Positions 16,249 through 27,006 are shown, counted from the first letter of the stretch. The stretch: DNA of 64,000 nt from Pseudomonas sp. MRSN 12121 (GCF_000931465.1 NZ_CP010892.1:5417388-5481387), one strand, 5' to 3'. Notes: a model not told the origin generated them from the letters alone. Numbers and translations are program-made.

Positions 16249-16580
16249 GTGCGACCCTCTCAACGTGATGCCGAGGCAGCCTTGGGACGTGCTGCAACAG
16301 GATCCAAGATTAAGCGCGCGGCATGACGGCCGTTAGTCGATTCCTGTCGTCACCTTGCACAATCCTGCGAGACTGGGTGGAGAACGCCTGTCCCGCCCTT
16401 TCCCGGGAGGAAAAACCCACGAAGTTGTTTCAAGCAAGTGACACCCCATGCTCACGACCCGACTCCCTTCACACGCGCACGCGCGGCAGGATCAGGCAAG
16501 ATTTACGCAGGATTCGCCTACCCCTGGCGCTTGCACAAATTTAAGCTTCGCTCCATCGCCAGCTTCCCGGAGGGACCGCC
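16249..16580. other. intergenic region, nothing recognised
   Basis: A 332-base divergent gap between the ABM gene and the AraC-type regulator. I see no supported gene, strong hairpin or repeat. It should hold both promoters; CGGAGGG before 16581 is the ribosome site of the regulator. Confidence 0.5.
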
Positions 16581-17510
16581 ATGTCATCGCTTGAAACCCT
16601 GCCGCCGCCCCTGGACGCGGAGATGGAAAAACAGCGCGCGGAGCTCGCCGGGATCATTGCTCGCAACACCGCCGAAGACGGCAGCTATGCCACCGCGATC
16701 CAGTCGCTGTTCGTCTCCCGCTACAGCCACTCCCACGATTTCGCCTCGGTGCTGGCCCAGCCGGCACTGTGCATCATGGCCCAGGGGCGCAAGGAGGTCC
16801 GGCTGGCCGACGAGCATTTCAACTACGACCCGCTCAACTACCTGGTGGTCTCGGTCTCCATGCCCTTGAGCGGACGCCTGAGCGACGTGTCGCCGCTGGA
16901 GCCGGTCCTGGCCCTGCGCCTGGACATCGACCCGGCCGAGATCAGCGCGCTGATCGCCGATGCGGGGCCGCTGGGCGTGCCGAATCGTCCGGTCGGCCGC
17001 GGCCTGTATGTGGAGCGCCTGGACACGCCGATGCTCGACGCGGTCCTGCGCCTGACCCGCCTGCTGGATACGCCGAAAGACATCGCCATGCTCGCGCCGC
17101 TGATCCGTCGGGAAATCCTCTACCGGCTGCTGCGCAGCCCGCAGGGCCATCGGCTGTATGAGATCGCCATCGCCAACAGCCAGGGCCACCGGGTCAGCCA
17201 GGCCATCAAGTGGCTGAACGGCAACTTCGAGCAACCGCTGCGCATCGACGACCTGGCGCGAGGGGTGAACCTCAGCGTGTCGACCCTGCACCACCGCTTC
17301 AAGGCCATGACCGCCATGAGCCCGTTGCAGTACCAGAAGCAACTGCGCCTGCAGGAAGCCCGCCGGCTGATGCTGGCCGAAGGCCTGGAGGCGTCCGCCG
17401 CCGGTTATCGGGTCGGCTATGAAAGCCCCTCGCAGTTCAGCCGCGAATACAGCCGCCAGTTTGGCGCCCCGCCGCTGCGGGACATGGCGCGCCTGCGCAG
17501 CAGCGTCTGA
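16581..17510 (+). CDS. AraC family regulator
   Basis: A 309-residue transcription factor. Residues about 25-190 form the AraC_N-type cupin domain (SRYSHSHDFASVLAQPALCIMAQGRKE is its typical strand pair, here split by the Phe). The C-terminal 100 residues hold two helix-turn-helix units: IDDLARGVNLSVSTLHHRF and AAGYRVGYESPSQFSREYSR. This subtype often controls a neighbouring oxidoreductase or aldehyde gene. The next gene downstream is a convergent aldehyde dehydrogenase, so no target can be assigned. Confidence 0.88.
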   Translation: MSSLETLPPPLDAEMEKQRAELAGIIARNTAEDGSYATAIQSLFVSRYSHSHDFASVLAQPALCIMAQGRKEVRLADEHFNYDPLNYLVVSVSMPLSGRLSDVSPLEPVLALRLDIDPAEISALIADAGPLGVPNRPVGRGLYVERLDTPMLDAVLRLTRLLDTPKDIAMLAPLIRREILYRLLRSPQGHRLYEIAIANSQGHRVSQAIKWLNGNFEQPLRIDDLARGVNLSVSTLHHRFKAMTAMSPLQYQKQLRLQEARRLMLAEGLEASAAGYRVGYESPSQFSREYSRQFGAPPLRDMARLRSSV

Positions 17511-17539
17511 CGCCCCGCGCGCCCTGTGCCCCGCGCCCT

Positions 17540-17637
17540 ATAGAAGCGAAGCTTGCTCGCGACAGCCGCCTAGCGGCGTTCCATCGACAACACCGCGTCA
17601 TCGCTGACCAGCATCGCGAGCAAGCTTCGCTCCTACA
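17540..17637. repeat. REP pair (inverted)
   Basis: GAAGCGAAGCTTGCTCGCGA at the left and TCGCGAGCAAGCTTCGCTCC followed by TACAG at the right, with a spacer of about 55 bases. The doublet fills the gap between the convergent AraC and aldehyde dehydrogenase genes. Confidence 0.85.
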
Positions 17638-17656
17638 GAGAGGACATATCGTGGGG

Positions 17657-19098
<1,442 letters not shown>

Positions 19099-19102
<4 letters not shown>

Positions 19103-20727
19103 GCCTGCACCGCCCGCATCCAGCCGGCCTGGTCGATTTCGATCAGGGTCGGCCCCTGGCGATCGCTGGCCGCGCGCAACGCCTGGCGCAGTCCTTCGAC
19201 GCTGTCGATGGCCTCGGCGGCGCAGCCCAGGGCCTTGGCCACGCCGACGAAATCCGGCGTGTAGATGTCCACGCCCACCGGTTCGATGGCGCGGTTGACC
19301 ATGTACCGCTTGATTTCTTCATAGCCCTGGTTATTCCACAGCAGCACGATCACCGGCGTACGGGCTTCCACGGCGCTGGCCAGTTCCGCCAGGGTGAATT
19401 GCAGGCCGCCATCGCCGATCAGGCAGGCCACCGGCCGCCGCGCGGCGCGGGCGCCCAGCCAGGCGCCGATGGCGGCGGGCAAGGCATAACCCAGGGTGCC
19501 GTAGCCGGTCGAGGCGTTGAACCAGCGGCGCGGATGTTCGGGGTTGAAGGTCAGGTTGCCGGTGTACACCGGCTGCGTCGAATCGCCGACGATGACGATC
19601 TCCGGCAGCTCCTCCACCACGGTGGCGAGAAAGCGGGTCTGCGCCCGGGTCGGCGCATCCCATTGCTGGTCCAGTTCGTTACGCAGGGCCGCGGCACGGG
19701 TCGCGCCCCAGGCGTGGTCGCGCTCGCCCAGAGGCTGGCCGGCCAGTTCGACCAGCAGCGCCTCGGCCGCGCTGCGCGAGTCGGCCACCAGCGCGATTTT
19801 CGGCGGATAGTTGCGCACGGTCTGGTCGGGATCGATGTCGATCCGCAGCAAGGCGCCGGGGATCTTGAAACCGCCGGCGAAGGTCACGTCGTAATCGGTT
19901 TCGGCCAGCTCGGTGCCGATGGCCAGGACCACATCGGCATCGGCCACCAGGGCTCGGGTCGCCACCAGTGTCTGGGTCGAGCCGATCAGCAGCGGGTGCC
20001 GCGCGGGCAGCATGCCCTTGGCGTTGATGGTCAGCGCCACGGGCGCCTGCAGCAGTTCGGCGAGGCGGGTCAGGGGCGCCGCGGCATCGATCGCGCCGCC
20101 ACCGGCGAGGATCAGCGGCCGCCGCGCGCCAGCCAGTGCCTGGACCATTCGCGCAATGGCCGCCGGCGCGGCACCGGCCGGGGCGATGCTCACCGGCTCG
20201 CTGTCGAGCAGTTCATCGGCCTCCTCCACCAGCACATCGAGGGGAATCTCGATGTGCACCGGGCGCGGGCGGCCCGCCTGGAACAAGGCGAAGGCACGCG
20301 CCAGGACGCCCGGCAGTTCCGCCGCGGACATCAGCGTGTGAGAGAACGCCGCCACGCCGCTCACCAGGGCGCTCTGGTTCGGCAGTTCGTGCAGCTTGCC
20401 CCGCCCGCCGCCGAGCTGGCTGCGCGATTGCACGCTGGAGATGACCAGCATCGGAATCGAATCGGCGTAGGCCTGGCCCATCGCGGTGGTGATATTGGTC
20501 ATCCCCGGGCCGGGGATGATGAAACACACACCCGGCTTGCCGCTGGTGCGCGCATAACCGTCGGCCATGAAACCGGCGCCCTGCTCATGGCGCGGCGTGA
20601 CATGCTCGATGCTCGAACGGGCCAGCCCGCGATACAGCTCGACGGTATGCACCCCGGGAATGCCGAACACCTGCTCGACGCCATAACCTTCGAGTAACTT
20701 GACCAGAACTTCGCCGCACGTCGCCAT
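19099..20727 (-). CDS. aruI: 5-guanidino-2-oxopentanoate decarboxylase (AruI-like)
   Basis: A 542-residue thiamine-diphosphate enzyme of the acetolactate synthase superfamily. The N-terminal Pyr domain starts CGEVLVKLLEGYGVEQVFG and has the ThDP-activating Glu in PRHEQGAGFMADGYAR. The C-terminal PP domain has the cofactor motif GDGGLQFT with NNQGY 27 residues on. The overall pattern is that of AruI, which decarboxylates 2-ketoarginine to 4-guanidinobutyraldehyde. ATG at 20727 is preferred because AGAAGGG lies just upstream. The AruH aminotransferase that makes the substrate is not in the window, so a related 2-keto acid remains possible. Confidence 0.8.
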
Positions 20728-20829
20728 GTCTTGCCCTTCTTGTTCGCTTGAGACGGTGGGCCTGGATGGCCGGTACATGGCCGGGCCCAGGAAAGGCCTC
20801 ATTGGAACGGGCCGCACGTAGCGGGAACA

Positions 20830-20854
20830 ATGGATAAAAAGTCATACTAGCCAT
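20830..20854. promoter_or_regulatory. dyad operator, LysR / aruI gap
   Basis: ATGGATA (20830-20836) and TAGCCAT (20848-20854) are inverted arms with one mismatch, separated by 11 bases. The dyad lies 27 bases before the LysR start and about 100 before aruI, where a LysR regulator would bind to control itself and the divergent operon. Confidence 0.5.
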
Positions 20855-20881
20855 GTCCTCACGTCATGCCTTGGCCACCCC

Positions 20882-21769
20882 ATGAAACGCCTTCCGCCCC
20901 TGCCCGCGCTGTACACCTTCCTGGTCACCGCCCGGTGCTGCAACTTCACCCACGCCGCCGAGCGGCTGCACATCACCCAGGGTGCGGTGAGCCGGCAGAT
21001 CGCCGGGCTGGAGAGCCACCTGGGCTATGCCTTGTTCCAGCGCCAGGCCCGCGGCCTGAGCCTGACGGCCGAAGGCCGGGAATGGTTGCCACGGGTGGAA
21101 CAGGTGTTCGGCCTGATCAGCGAAGCGGTGGAACAGGTCGGCGGCGACCGCGACACCCTGCAACTCAAGGCCTCCACCTGTGTGATGCGCTGGCTGCTGC
21201 CGCGCCTGCTGCAATGGCAGAAAGAGCGTCCGGACGTGCCCGTGCGGTTGACCACCACGGTGCAGCACGGGGTCGACTTCAGCCGCGAGCGATTCGACGC
21301 CGCGGTGATCTACGGCCCGCCGCCGTCCGCGGCCTTGGGCGCCTATCATCTGTTCGACGAACAGCTGACGCCGGTGTGCTCACGATCGTTGCTGGAAGGG
21401 GCGATACCGCTCGAGACGCCGTCCGATCTGCAACAGCACATGCTGTTGCATCCCACCCTCGATACCCATGACTGGAACACCTGGCTGAAAGCCTCGGGAA
21501 CGGTGCTGAACAACCTCGGCAAGGGGCAGCATTTCGAAACCCTGGACCTGGCGATGTCCGTGGCGGCCCAGGGCACGGGCGTGGCCATCGGCGACCGGGC
21601 ATTGATTGGCGAAGACCTGAGCGCCGGGCGGCTGGTCATGCCATTTGAATTGAAGGTGCGCACCGGCCTGGCTTACTACCTGGTCCACCCCGATCGCGCG
21701 GCGCCGTCGCCGCGATTGCGCGAGCTGCTCGACTGGCTGGTGGAGCAGGCCCACACGGATTCCCCGTAG
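20882..21769 (+). CDS. LysR family regulator (GcvA-like)
   Basis: A 295-residue LysR-type regulator. The N-terminal winged helix-turn-helix reads FTHAAERLHITQGAVSRQIA, followed by a linker helix and a type 2 periplasmic-binding effector domain (about residues 90-290). The sequence has the short Leu/Pro-rich start and LFQRQARGLSLTAEG typical of the GcvA/AmpR branch. It is divergent from the aruI-aldehyde dehydrogenase operon with a dyad between, so it probably regulates that operon in response to arginine or a derivative. The effector is inferred. Confidence 0.88.
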   Translation: MKRLPPLPALYTFLVTARCCNFTHAAERLHITQGAVSRQIAGLESHLGYALFQRQARGLSLTAEGREWLPRVEQVFGLISEAVEQVGGDRDTLQLKASTCVMRWLLPRLLQWQKERPDVPVRLTTTVQHGVDFSRERFDAAVIYGPPPSAALGAYHLFDEQLTPVCSRSLLEGAIPLETPSDLQQHMLLHPTLDTHDWNTWLKASGTVLNNLGKGQHFETLDLAMSVAAQGTGVAIGDRALIGEDLSAGRLVMPFELKVRTGLAYYLVHPDRAAPSPRLRELLDWLVEQAHTDSP

Positions 21770-21804
21770 CCGCTGCCGAGCCTGGGCAGCGACTACGGGA
21801 GGGG

Positions 21805-22419
21805 TTAGTAACCGACGGTGAAACGCTGGCGGGAATGCTTCGGTGTTTCCACTTCATCGATCAAGGCGATGGCGTAGTCGGCGAAGGTGATCCAGCTCCT
21901 GCCTTCGGCGCTGACCAGCAGGTGGTCCTGGCCCAGGCGGAATGTCGCGCTGCGCTCGCCTTCGACGAACTCCGCCGATGGCGACAGGAAGCTCCAGTCC
22001 AGTTCCTTTTCCTGGCGCAGGGTATCGAGAAACGCACTGCCGGCCGTGGCTTCGGCCTTGTACTCGGCCGGGAACCCGGCGGCATCGATCACCCGGCTGC
22101 CGTCGGGCAACAGCAGCGAACCCGCGCCGCCCACCACCAGCAGGCGCTTGACCCCGGCCTTTTTCACCGGGTCGATCACCGCCTTGGCCGGCAGGGTGGA
22201 AAAATGCGCCGCGCTGATCACCACATCGTGACCGGCGACCGCCGCCTGCAACGCGGCGCTGTCCAGCGCATCGACGGCCTTGCTCACCACACCGGCGCGC
22301 TGGCCGATCTTCGCCGGGTTGCGGGCGATCGCGGTAACGCTGTGACCGCGACGCAGGGCTTCTTCCAGCAGTTGGCTACCGGCACGGCCGGTGGCACCAA
22401 TGATTGCGATCTTGCTCAT
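21805..22419 (-). CDS. NAD(P)-binding epimerase/NmrA-like protein
   Basis: A 204-residue single-domain Rossmann protein of the atypical short-chain family. The N-terminus KIAIIGATGRAGSQLLEEAL has the GxxGxxG nucleotide loop. The usual YxxxK catalytic pair is not evident; the middle has LLVVGGAGSLLLPDGS, the mark of the YwnB/NmrA-like group (NAD(P)H-dependent FMN or quinone reductases, redox sensors). The exact activity is unknown. It precedes the MBL-fold gene's stop by about 75 bases on the same strand, downstream of that gene, and could be co-transcribed with it. Confidence 0.82.
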   Translation of the reverse strand: MSKIAIIGATGRAGSQLLEEALRRGHSVTAIARNPAKIGQRAGVVSKAVDALDSAALQAAVAGHDVVISAAHFSTLPAKAVIDPVKKAGVKRLLVVGGAGSLLLPDGSRVIDAAGFPAEYKAEATAGSAFLDTLRQEKELDWSFLSPSAEFVEGERSATFRLGQDHLLVSAEGRSWITFADYAIALIDEVETPKHSRQRFTVGY

Positions 22420-22495
22420 GACAGTTCTCCAGTTCCGATAAGTGACGCAAAACCTTGCAGGGCATGCCCCCGCGCCAGGCGCGGGGACGGTCGGA

Positions 22496-23380
22496 TCACC
22501 ACTTCATCTCGCCCTTGGCTACCTTGGCGCTCAGCTCCAGGGAGCTGTCTTCGCCCAGGTCCGGGTAACGTTTTTTCATCGCCACGATCAGCGCTGCGGA
22601 ATCCTTGGCCTTGGCGGTTTCTTCATCGAAGGCCTTGATGTAGTCGGCGGTGAAGTGCACCGGGGCCAGGGAGCGGGCGCTTTCACCCAGGTAGTGGCCG
22701 GGGATCACGGTCTTGGGTTTCAGCGCGGCGATGGTGTCCAGGGTGGTCAGCCAGTCCTTGTGGGATTGCGCGCTCTGGGTGTCGGCCATCCACACATGAA
22801 TGTTTTCCGCCACCACCACGCCGCCGACCACGGCCTTGATCGAGGGGATCCAGACGAAAGTGCGATCCGGCTGCTTGCCGTCCAGGCCGATGATGTCCAG
22901 CTTCTGCCCTTCCAGGGTCAGGCTATCACCCTTGAGCACCTGCGGCACCAGGGTCTTGGCCGGCACGTCGGCGCCCATTTTCGGGCCCCAGAACGCCAGC
23001 TTGCCGTCGACCGTGGCCTTGATGTGGTCGACGGTCGGCTGCGATGCCACGACCTTGGCCTTGGGGAAAGCCTGGGTGAGGGTATCCAGGCCGAAGTAGT
23101 AGTCCGGATCGCCATGGCTGATATAGATGGTGGTCAGTTGCTTGCCGCTGGCGCGGATCTTCTCCACCACCTGCTCGGCCTGGGACTTGCCGAACTGCGC
23201 GTCCACCAGGATCGCGTCCCGCTTGCCGCTGACCAGCACCGAGGTCACCGGGAAGATCGCCGCGGCGCCCGGGTTGTACACATCCAGGCTCAGCGCCGGT
23301 TCGGCGGCTGCGGCATGGGCGGCGAAGCCCAGGGTGGCGGTGGCCAGCAACAGGCGCTTGAGAGAGGTGAATCCGATCAT
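22496..23380 (-). CDS. exported MBL-fold protein with altered metal motif
   Basis: A 294-residue protein with an N-terminal signal peptide (LLLATATLGFAAHAAAAEP, cleavage near 26), so it acts in the periplasm. The mature chain is a metallo-beta-lactamase fold: a first sheet with DVYNPGAAAIFPVTSVLVSG, the metal loop TIYISHGDPDYYFG, and the later VIPGHYLGE. The canonical HxHxDH is here H-G-D-P-D-Y, so two of the usual His ligands are Asp and Tyr. Members of this branch are annotated only as MBL-fold hydrolases; substrate unknown. It is divergent from a LysR gene with 129 bases between them. Confidence 0.82.
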   Translation of the reverse strand: MIGFTSLKRLLLATATLGFAAHAAAAEPALSLDVYNPGAAAIFPVTSVLVSGKRDAILVDAQFGKSQAEQVVEKIRASGKQLTTIYISHGDPDYYFGLDTLTQAFPKAKVVASQPTVDHIKATVDGKLAFWGPKMGADVPAKTLVPQVLKGDSLTLEGQKLDIIGLDGKQPDRTFVWIPSIKAVVGGVVVAENIHVWMADTQSAQSHKDWLTTLDTIAALKPKTVIPGHYLGESARSLAPVHFTADYIKAFDEETAKAKDSAALIVAMKKRYPDLGEDSSLELSAKVAKGEMKW

Positions 23381-23509
23381 GTGCAACTCCGGTGGTCTGT
23401 GGGCCGTGATTGGCCATGGCTCAGTGAAGATGGAGGCAAGCTTAGTTGCCGCACTCGTTACAAAAAATGCGATGCTTGGACATAGTTTGTTTCTGAAAGC
23501 GGGCAAATC

Positions 23510-24415
23510 ATGGATCGTCTTCAAGCAATGCGCGTCTTCGTCACCGTGGTCGACCTGGGCAGCCAGTCGGCCGCCGCCGACCACCTGGACCTCTCGCGGC
23601 CGGTGGTGTCGCGCTATCTGGCGGAGCTGGAGGATTGGGTAGGCGCGCGGCTGATGCATCGCACCACCCGCAAGCTGAGCCTGACCGCGGCGGGCACCGA
23701 GATTCTTCCCCGCTGCCGGCAGATGCTCGAGTTGTCGACGGACATGCAGGCCGCCGTCAGCGAACCCGACGATACCCCCCGCGGCTTGCTGCGCATCAGC
23801 GTCAGCACGTCGTTCGGCCAGGCCCAGCTGGCGGATGCCATGGCCACCTACGTCAAGCGCTACCCCGGCGTCAGCATCGACCTGCAGATGCTCGATCGCA
23901 CGGTGAACCTGGTGGACGAACGCATCGACCTGGCGATCCGCACCAGCAACGACCTGGACCCCAACCTGATCGCCCGGCGGCTGACCGTGTGCCGCTCGGT
24001 GATCTGCGCCTCCCCGGCGTATCTGCGCGAACACCCGGCGCCGCAAAGGGTCGAGGAGCTCAGCCGGCACAACTGCCTGACCCACTCCTATTTCGGCAAG
24101 AGCCTGTGGCATTTCGAGCAGGACGGCGAACAGGTCTCGGTGCCGGTGCAGGGCAACATCAGCGCCAACGAAGCCAGCACCCTGTTGCGCGCGACCATGG
24201 CCGGGGCCGGCGTGGCGATGCTGCCCAGCTACCAGGCCGGGGTGCATATCCACAGCGGCGAACTGGTGCGCCTGCTGCCTCGCGCCGAACCCCGGCAAAT
24301 GACCATGTACGCGGTCTATGCCTCGCGCAAGCACATGCCGGCGGCGCTGCGCAGCATGCTGGATTTCCTGGTGCTGCGCTTCCCCGAGGAACCGGAGTGG
24401 GACAAGGGGCTTTAG
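23510..24415 (+). CDS. LysR family regulator
   Basis: A 301-residue LysR-type regulator of the large CrgA/DmlR branch. It starts MDRLQAMRVFVTVVDLGSQS, and the helix-turn-helix reads AAADHLDLSRPVVSRYLAEL. The effector domain has RLTVCRSVICASPAYLREHP, a marker of this branch. It is divergent from the exported MBL-fold gene, so that gene is the likely target, with autoregulation. The inducer is not known. Confidence 0.9.
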   Translation: MDRLQAMRVFVTVVDLGSQSAAADHLDLSRPVVSRYLAELEDWVGARLMHRTTRKLSLTAAGTEILPRCRQMLELSTDMQAAVSEPDDTPRGLLRISVSTSFGQAQLADAMATYVKRYPGVSIDLQMLDRTVNLVDERIDLAIRTSNDLDPNLIARRLTVCRSVICASPAYLREHPAPQRVEELSRHNCLTHSYFGKSLWHFEQDGEQVSVPVQGNISANEASTLLRATMAGAGVAMLPSYQAGVHIHSGELVRLLPRAEPRQMTMYAVYASRKHMPAALRSMLDFLVLRFPEEPEWDKGL

Positions 24416-24552
24416 GGCCGATAACACCGCTGAATACCCCATCAACACGAGACCCGCGATCTGGCGGCCGGCCATGGCCGATCCCGATGGCTGATCTATG
24501 CTGATAACAGTACCCCCGCACGCGCAGGGGCACTCGTTCAGAGGTGATCGCC

Positions 24553-24729
24553 ATGAGCATCAAGACCCGAAGGTACCTGGCCATTTTCGTCACCTGCAGC
24601 GCAACCCTGGCCCTTTATGGGACCGCGGCCTATCGCGTCGAACAGGCCCGGCAACAGCCGCGTATCTATGCCAGTTGCAGCCTCGACCAATGCATCCCGC
24701 ACAACGCCACCCTCAATGCCCTGAAATGA
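24553..24729 (+). CDS. small membrane/exported protein, unknown
   Basis: A 58-residue protein. The first 28 residues (MSIKTRRYLAIFVTCSATLA and on to YGTAAY) form one hydrophobic helix after basic residues, so it is either a single-pass membrane protein or secreted. The tail is polar with two cysteines in CSLDQC. GAGGTG nine bases before the ATG supports translation. I recognise no family. It sits between the LysR gene and the convergent pobR. Confidence 0.5.
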   Translation: MSIKTRRYLAIFVTCSATLALYGTAAYRVEQARQQPRIYASCSLDQCIPHNATLNALK

Positions 24730-24744
24730 TCCGGGCGTGCGGCG

Positions 24745-25635
24745 TCATTGTTCGTGTTCGGTCTTCAAGCGATCGCGGAAGGCCTTGGGCGAGATCCCGA
24801 CCCGGCGGCGGAACAGCCGGGTGAAGTTGGTGGGATCGGAGAACCCCAGCACGTCGGAAATCTCGTAGATGGTCATGCTGGTGTAGGTCAGCAGGCGCTT
24901 GGCTTCCAGTAGCTGGCGCTCGTGCATGATCTGCAGCGCCGGCTGGCCCGCCAGCTCGCGGCAGGTGCCATTGAGGTGGGAAACGGAGATCCCCAGCTTA
25001 TGCGCCAGGTCCTCGACCTTCACATGCTCGCGGTAGTGGGTCTCCACCAACTGGATATACCCGTTGAAATATTCCCGTGCCCGCTGCGGCCGCTGGCTGG
25101 CGCTGCGCCGTCGGATCGCCTGGCGGCTGAGCCACACCATGATCACGCTGACCAGCGAATGCATGAGCATTTCCCGCGCGGGCTCGCGCCCCTGGTATTC
25201 GTTCTGCAAGGCGGCGAACAGGCTGTTCAGGTAGTCGCCGTCGCTGCCCGCCGGGTAACTCTCGGCCACGGCCAGGGCATTCACTGAGTGGCCCAGCTGG
25301 GCTTGCAGATGGGTCATCAAGGGGGCCGCCAGGGTCACCACATAACCGTCGATGTCCTCGGAAAAACGAAAGCCGTGCACCGACAGGGCCGGCAGGATCT
25401 GCAACGCCGACTCCCCCAGCAACGTGCGCTGCCCCTCGATCTCAAGCTCGGCCTGCCCGCGATGCACGAACAACAACTGGCACAGATCGGCATGCCGGTG
25501 TGGCTTGATTTCCCATTGGTGCTCGCGGCTGCGCTTGGAAATGGTCTCGCAGTGCAGCAGGTCGGGCGTCGGCCAGTCCAGGCTTTCCCCATAGAGTTTG
25601 AACACCGGAATCGAAGGCAGGGCTGGCTTATTCAT
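24745..25635 (-). CDS. pobR: AraC-type regulator PobR
   Basis: A 296-residue AraC family regulator. The N-terminal cupin domain has the metal/ligand-type HRHADLCQLLFVHRG. Two helix-turn-helix units end the protein: VEDLAHKLGISVSHLNGTCR and YEISDVLGFSDPTNFTRLFR. It is divergent from pobA, and this pairing is the usual one for PobR of the AraC type in Pseudomonas, which activates pobA when 4-hydroxybenzoate is present. The intergenic region carries direct and inverted TTCAC repeats where it could bind. This is not the IclR-type PobR of Acinetobacter. Confidence 0.88.
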   Translation of the reverse strand: MNKPALPSIPVFKLYGESLDWPTPDLLHCETISKRSREHQWEIKPHRHADLCQLLFVHRGQAELEIEGQRTLLGESALQILPALSVHGFRFSEDIDGYVVTLAAPLMTHLQAQLGHSVNALAVAESYPAGSDGDYLNSLFAALQNEYQGREPAREMLMHSLVSVIMVWLSRQAIRRRSASQRPQRAREYFNGYIQLVETHYREHVKVEDLAHKLGISVSHLNGTCRELAGQPALQIMHERQLLEAKRLLTYTSMTIYEISDVLGFSDPTNFTRLFRRRVGISPKAFRDRLKTEHEQ

Positions 25636-25704
25636 AACTGCAATCCAGGACTCTGGGTGGCGGGCGATAATCGCCCCCTTTGGTGAAATGAACAGATATC
25701 GGCT

Positions 25705-25743
25705 CAGTTTTCACCTTCAACTGACAGCTTCACAAGTGAAAAA
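25705..25743 (+). promoter_or_regulatory. candidate PobR operator
   Basis: CAGTTTTCAC (25705-25714) and CAGCTTCAC (25725-25733) form a direct repeat 20 bases apart, two helical turns, as AraC proteins prefer. The second also forms a dyad with GTGAA (25736-25740). It lies 70-108 bases before the pobA ATG. Confidence 0.45.
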
Positions 25744-25812
25744 TGCCGGGACTCGAAACATAAAAATCACTCAGCGACCCCGTTCGCCTGAAGCTTGCGA
25801 GTCATAAAAACA

Positions 25813-27006
25813 ATGAAGACCCTGAAAACTCAAGTCGCCATCATTGGCGCCGGCCCCTCCGGATTACTACTCGGCCAACTGCTGCACAAGGCCGGTATCG
25901 ATACCCTGATCCTCGAACGCCAGACCCCCGACTATGTGCTCGGGCGGATCCGCGCCGGGGTGCTCGAACAGGGCATGGTCGACCTGCTGCGCCAGGCCGG
26001 TGTCAGCCAGCGCATGGACGCCGAGGGCCTGGTGCATGGCGGTTTCGAACTGGCCCTCGACGGGCGGCGGGTGGCCATCGACCTGGCGGCCTTGACGGGC
26101 GGCAAGCACGTGATGATCTACGGCCAGACCGAAGTCACCCGCGACCTGATGCAGGCTCGCCAGGCCGTGGGCGCCCGCACCCTCTACCAGGCCGACAACG
26201 TGCACCCCCACGACCTGGAGAGCGAGCGGCCCTACCTGACCTTCGACTACCAGGGCGAACCCCATCGCCTGGACTGCGACTACATCGCCGGCTGCGACGG
26301 TTTCCACGGCGTCGCCCGGCAATCGATCCCGGCCGAGAAGCTGAAGGTTTTCGAGCGCGTCTATCCGTTCGGCTGGCTCGGCATACTCGCCGACACCCCG
26401 CCGGTGCACGACGAGCTGGTCTACGCCCGGCACGAGCGCGGCTTCGCCCTGTGCAGCATGCGCTCGACCACCCGCACCCGCTATTACCTGCAGGTGCCGG
26501 CCGACGAGCAGGTCGCGGACTGGTCCGATCAGCGCTTCTGGGATGAGCTCAAGAAGCGCCTGCCCGAAGAACTGGGCGAGCGCCTGGTGACCGGTCCCTC
26601 GATCGAGAAAAGCATCGCCCCGTTGCGCAGTTTCGTGGTCGAGCCGATGCAGTACGGACGGCTGTTCCTGGTCGGCGACGCCGCGCACATCGTGCCGCCC
26701 ACCGGGGCCAAGGGGTTGAACCTGGCCGCCAGCGATGTCAGCACGCTGTTCAACATCCTGCTCAAGGTCTATCGCGAGCAGCGTACCGACCTGCTGCAAC
26801 GGTATTCGCAGATCTGCCTGCGGCGGATCTGGAAGGCCGAGCGTTTCTCCTGGTGGATGACCGCCATGCTGCATCGCTTTCCCGATGCCGACGACTTCAG
26901 CCAACGCATCGCCGAGTCGGAGCTAGCGTACTTCGTCGACTCCGAGGCCGGGCGCAAAACCATCGCGGAAAATTACGTCGGGCTTCCTTACGAGGCTATC
27001 GAGTAG
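25813..27006 (+). CDS. pobA: 4-hydroxybenzoate 3-monooxygenase
   Basis: A 397-residue flavoprotein hydroxylase, close to the usual 394. It converts 4-hydroxybenzoate to protocatechuate with NADPH and O2, feeding the beta-ketoadipate pathway. The N-terminus AIIGAGPSGLLLGQLLHKAG binds FAD. RIRAGVLEQG is the PobA-specific loop near the NADPH site, YIAGCDGFHGVAR is the DG motif, and LVGDAAHIVPPTGAKGLNLA is the FAD ribityl-binding GD motif. The start at 25813 follows the P. aeruginosa-type N-terminus; a GTG-type upstream start would add six residues. The MFS gene downstream may move aromatic compounds. Confidence 0.97.
   Translation: MKTLKTQVAIIGAGPSGLLLGQLLHKAGIDTLILERQTPDYVLGRIRAGVLEQGMVDLLRQAGVSQRMDAEGLVHGGFELALDGRRVAIDLAALTGGKHVMIYGQTEVTRDLMQARQAVGARTLYQADNVHPHDLESERPYLTFDYQGEPHRLDCDYIAGCDGFHGVARQSIPAEKLKVFERVYPFGWLGILADTPPVHDELVYARHERGFALCSMRSTTRTRYYLQVPADEQVADWSDQRFWDELKKRLPEELGERLVTGPSIEKSIAPLRSFVVEPMQYGRLFLVGDAAHIVPPTGAKGLNLAASDVSTLFNILLKVYREQRTDLLQRYSQICLRRIWKAERFSWWMTAMLHRFPDADDFSQRIAESELAYFVDSEAGRKTIAENYVGLPYEAIE

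Noticed and set aside
23381..24475. N-terminal extension of the MBL-fold reading frame through the LysR gene
   Set aside because: The frame is open back to 24475 but overlaps a well-supported LysR gene on the other strand; the ATG at 23380 gives a proper signal peptide.
25736..25751. TTTTTCAC-type site on the minus strand before pobR (11 of 13 ColR positions)
   Set aside because: It lies within the repeated TTCAC elements that better fit a PobR operator; the key A at position 4 is missing.
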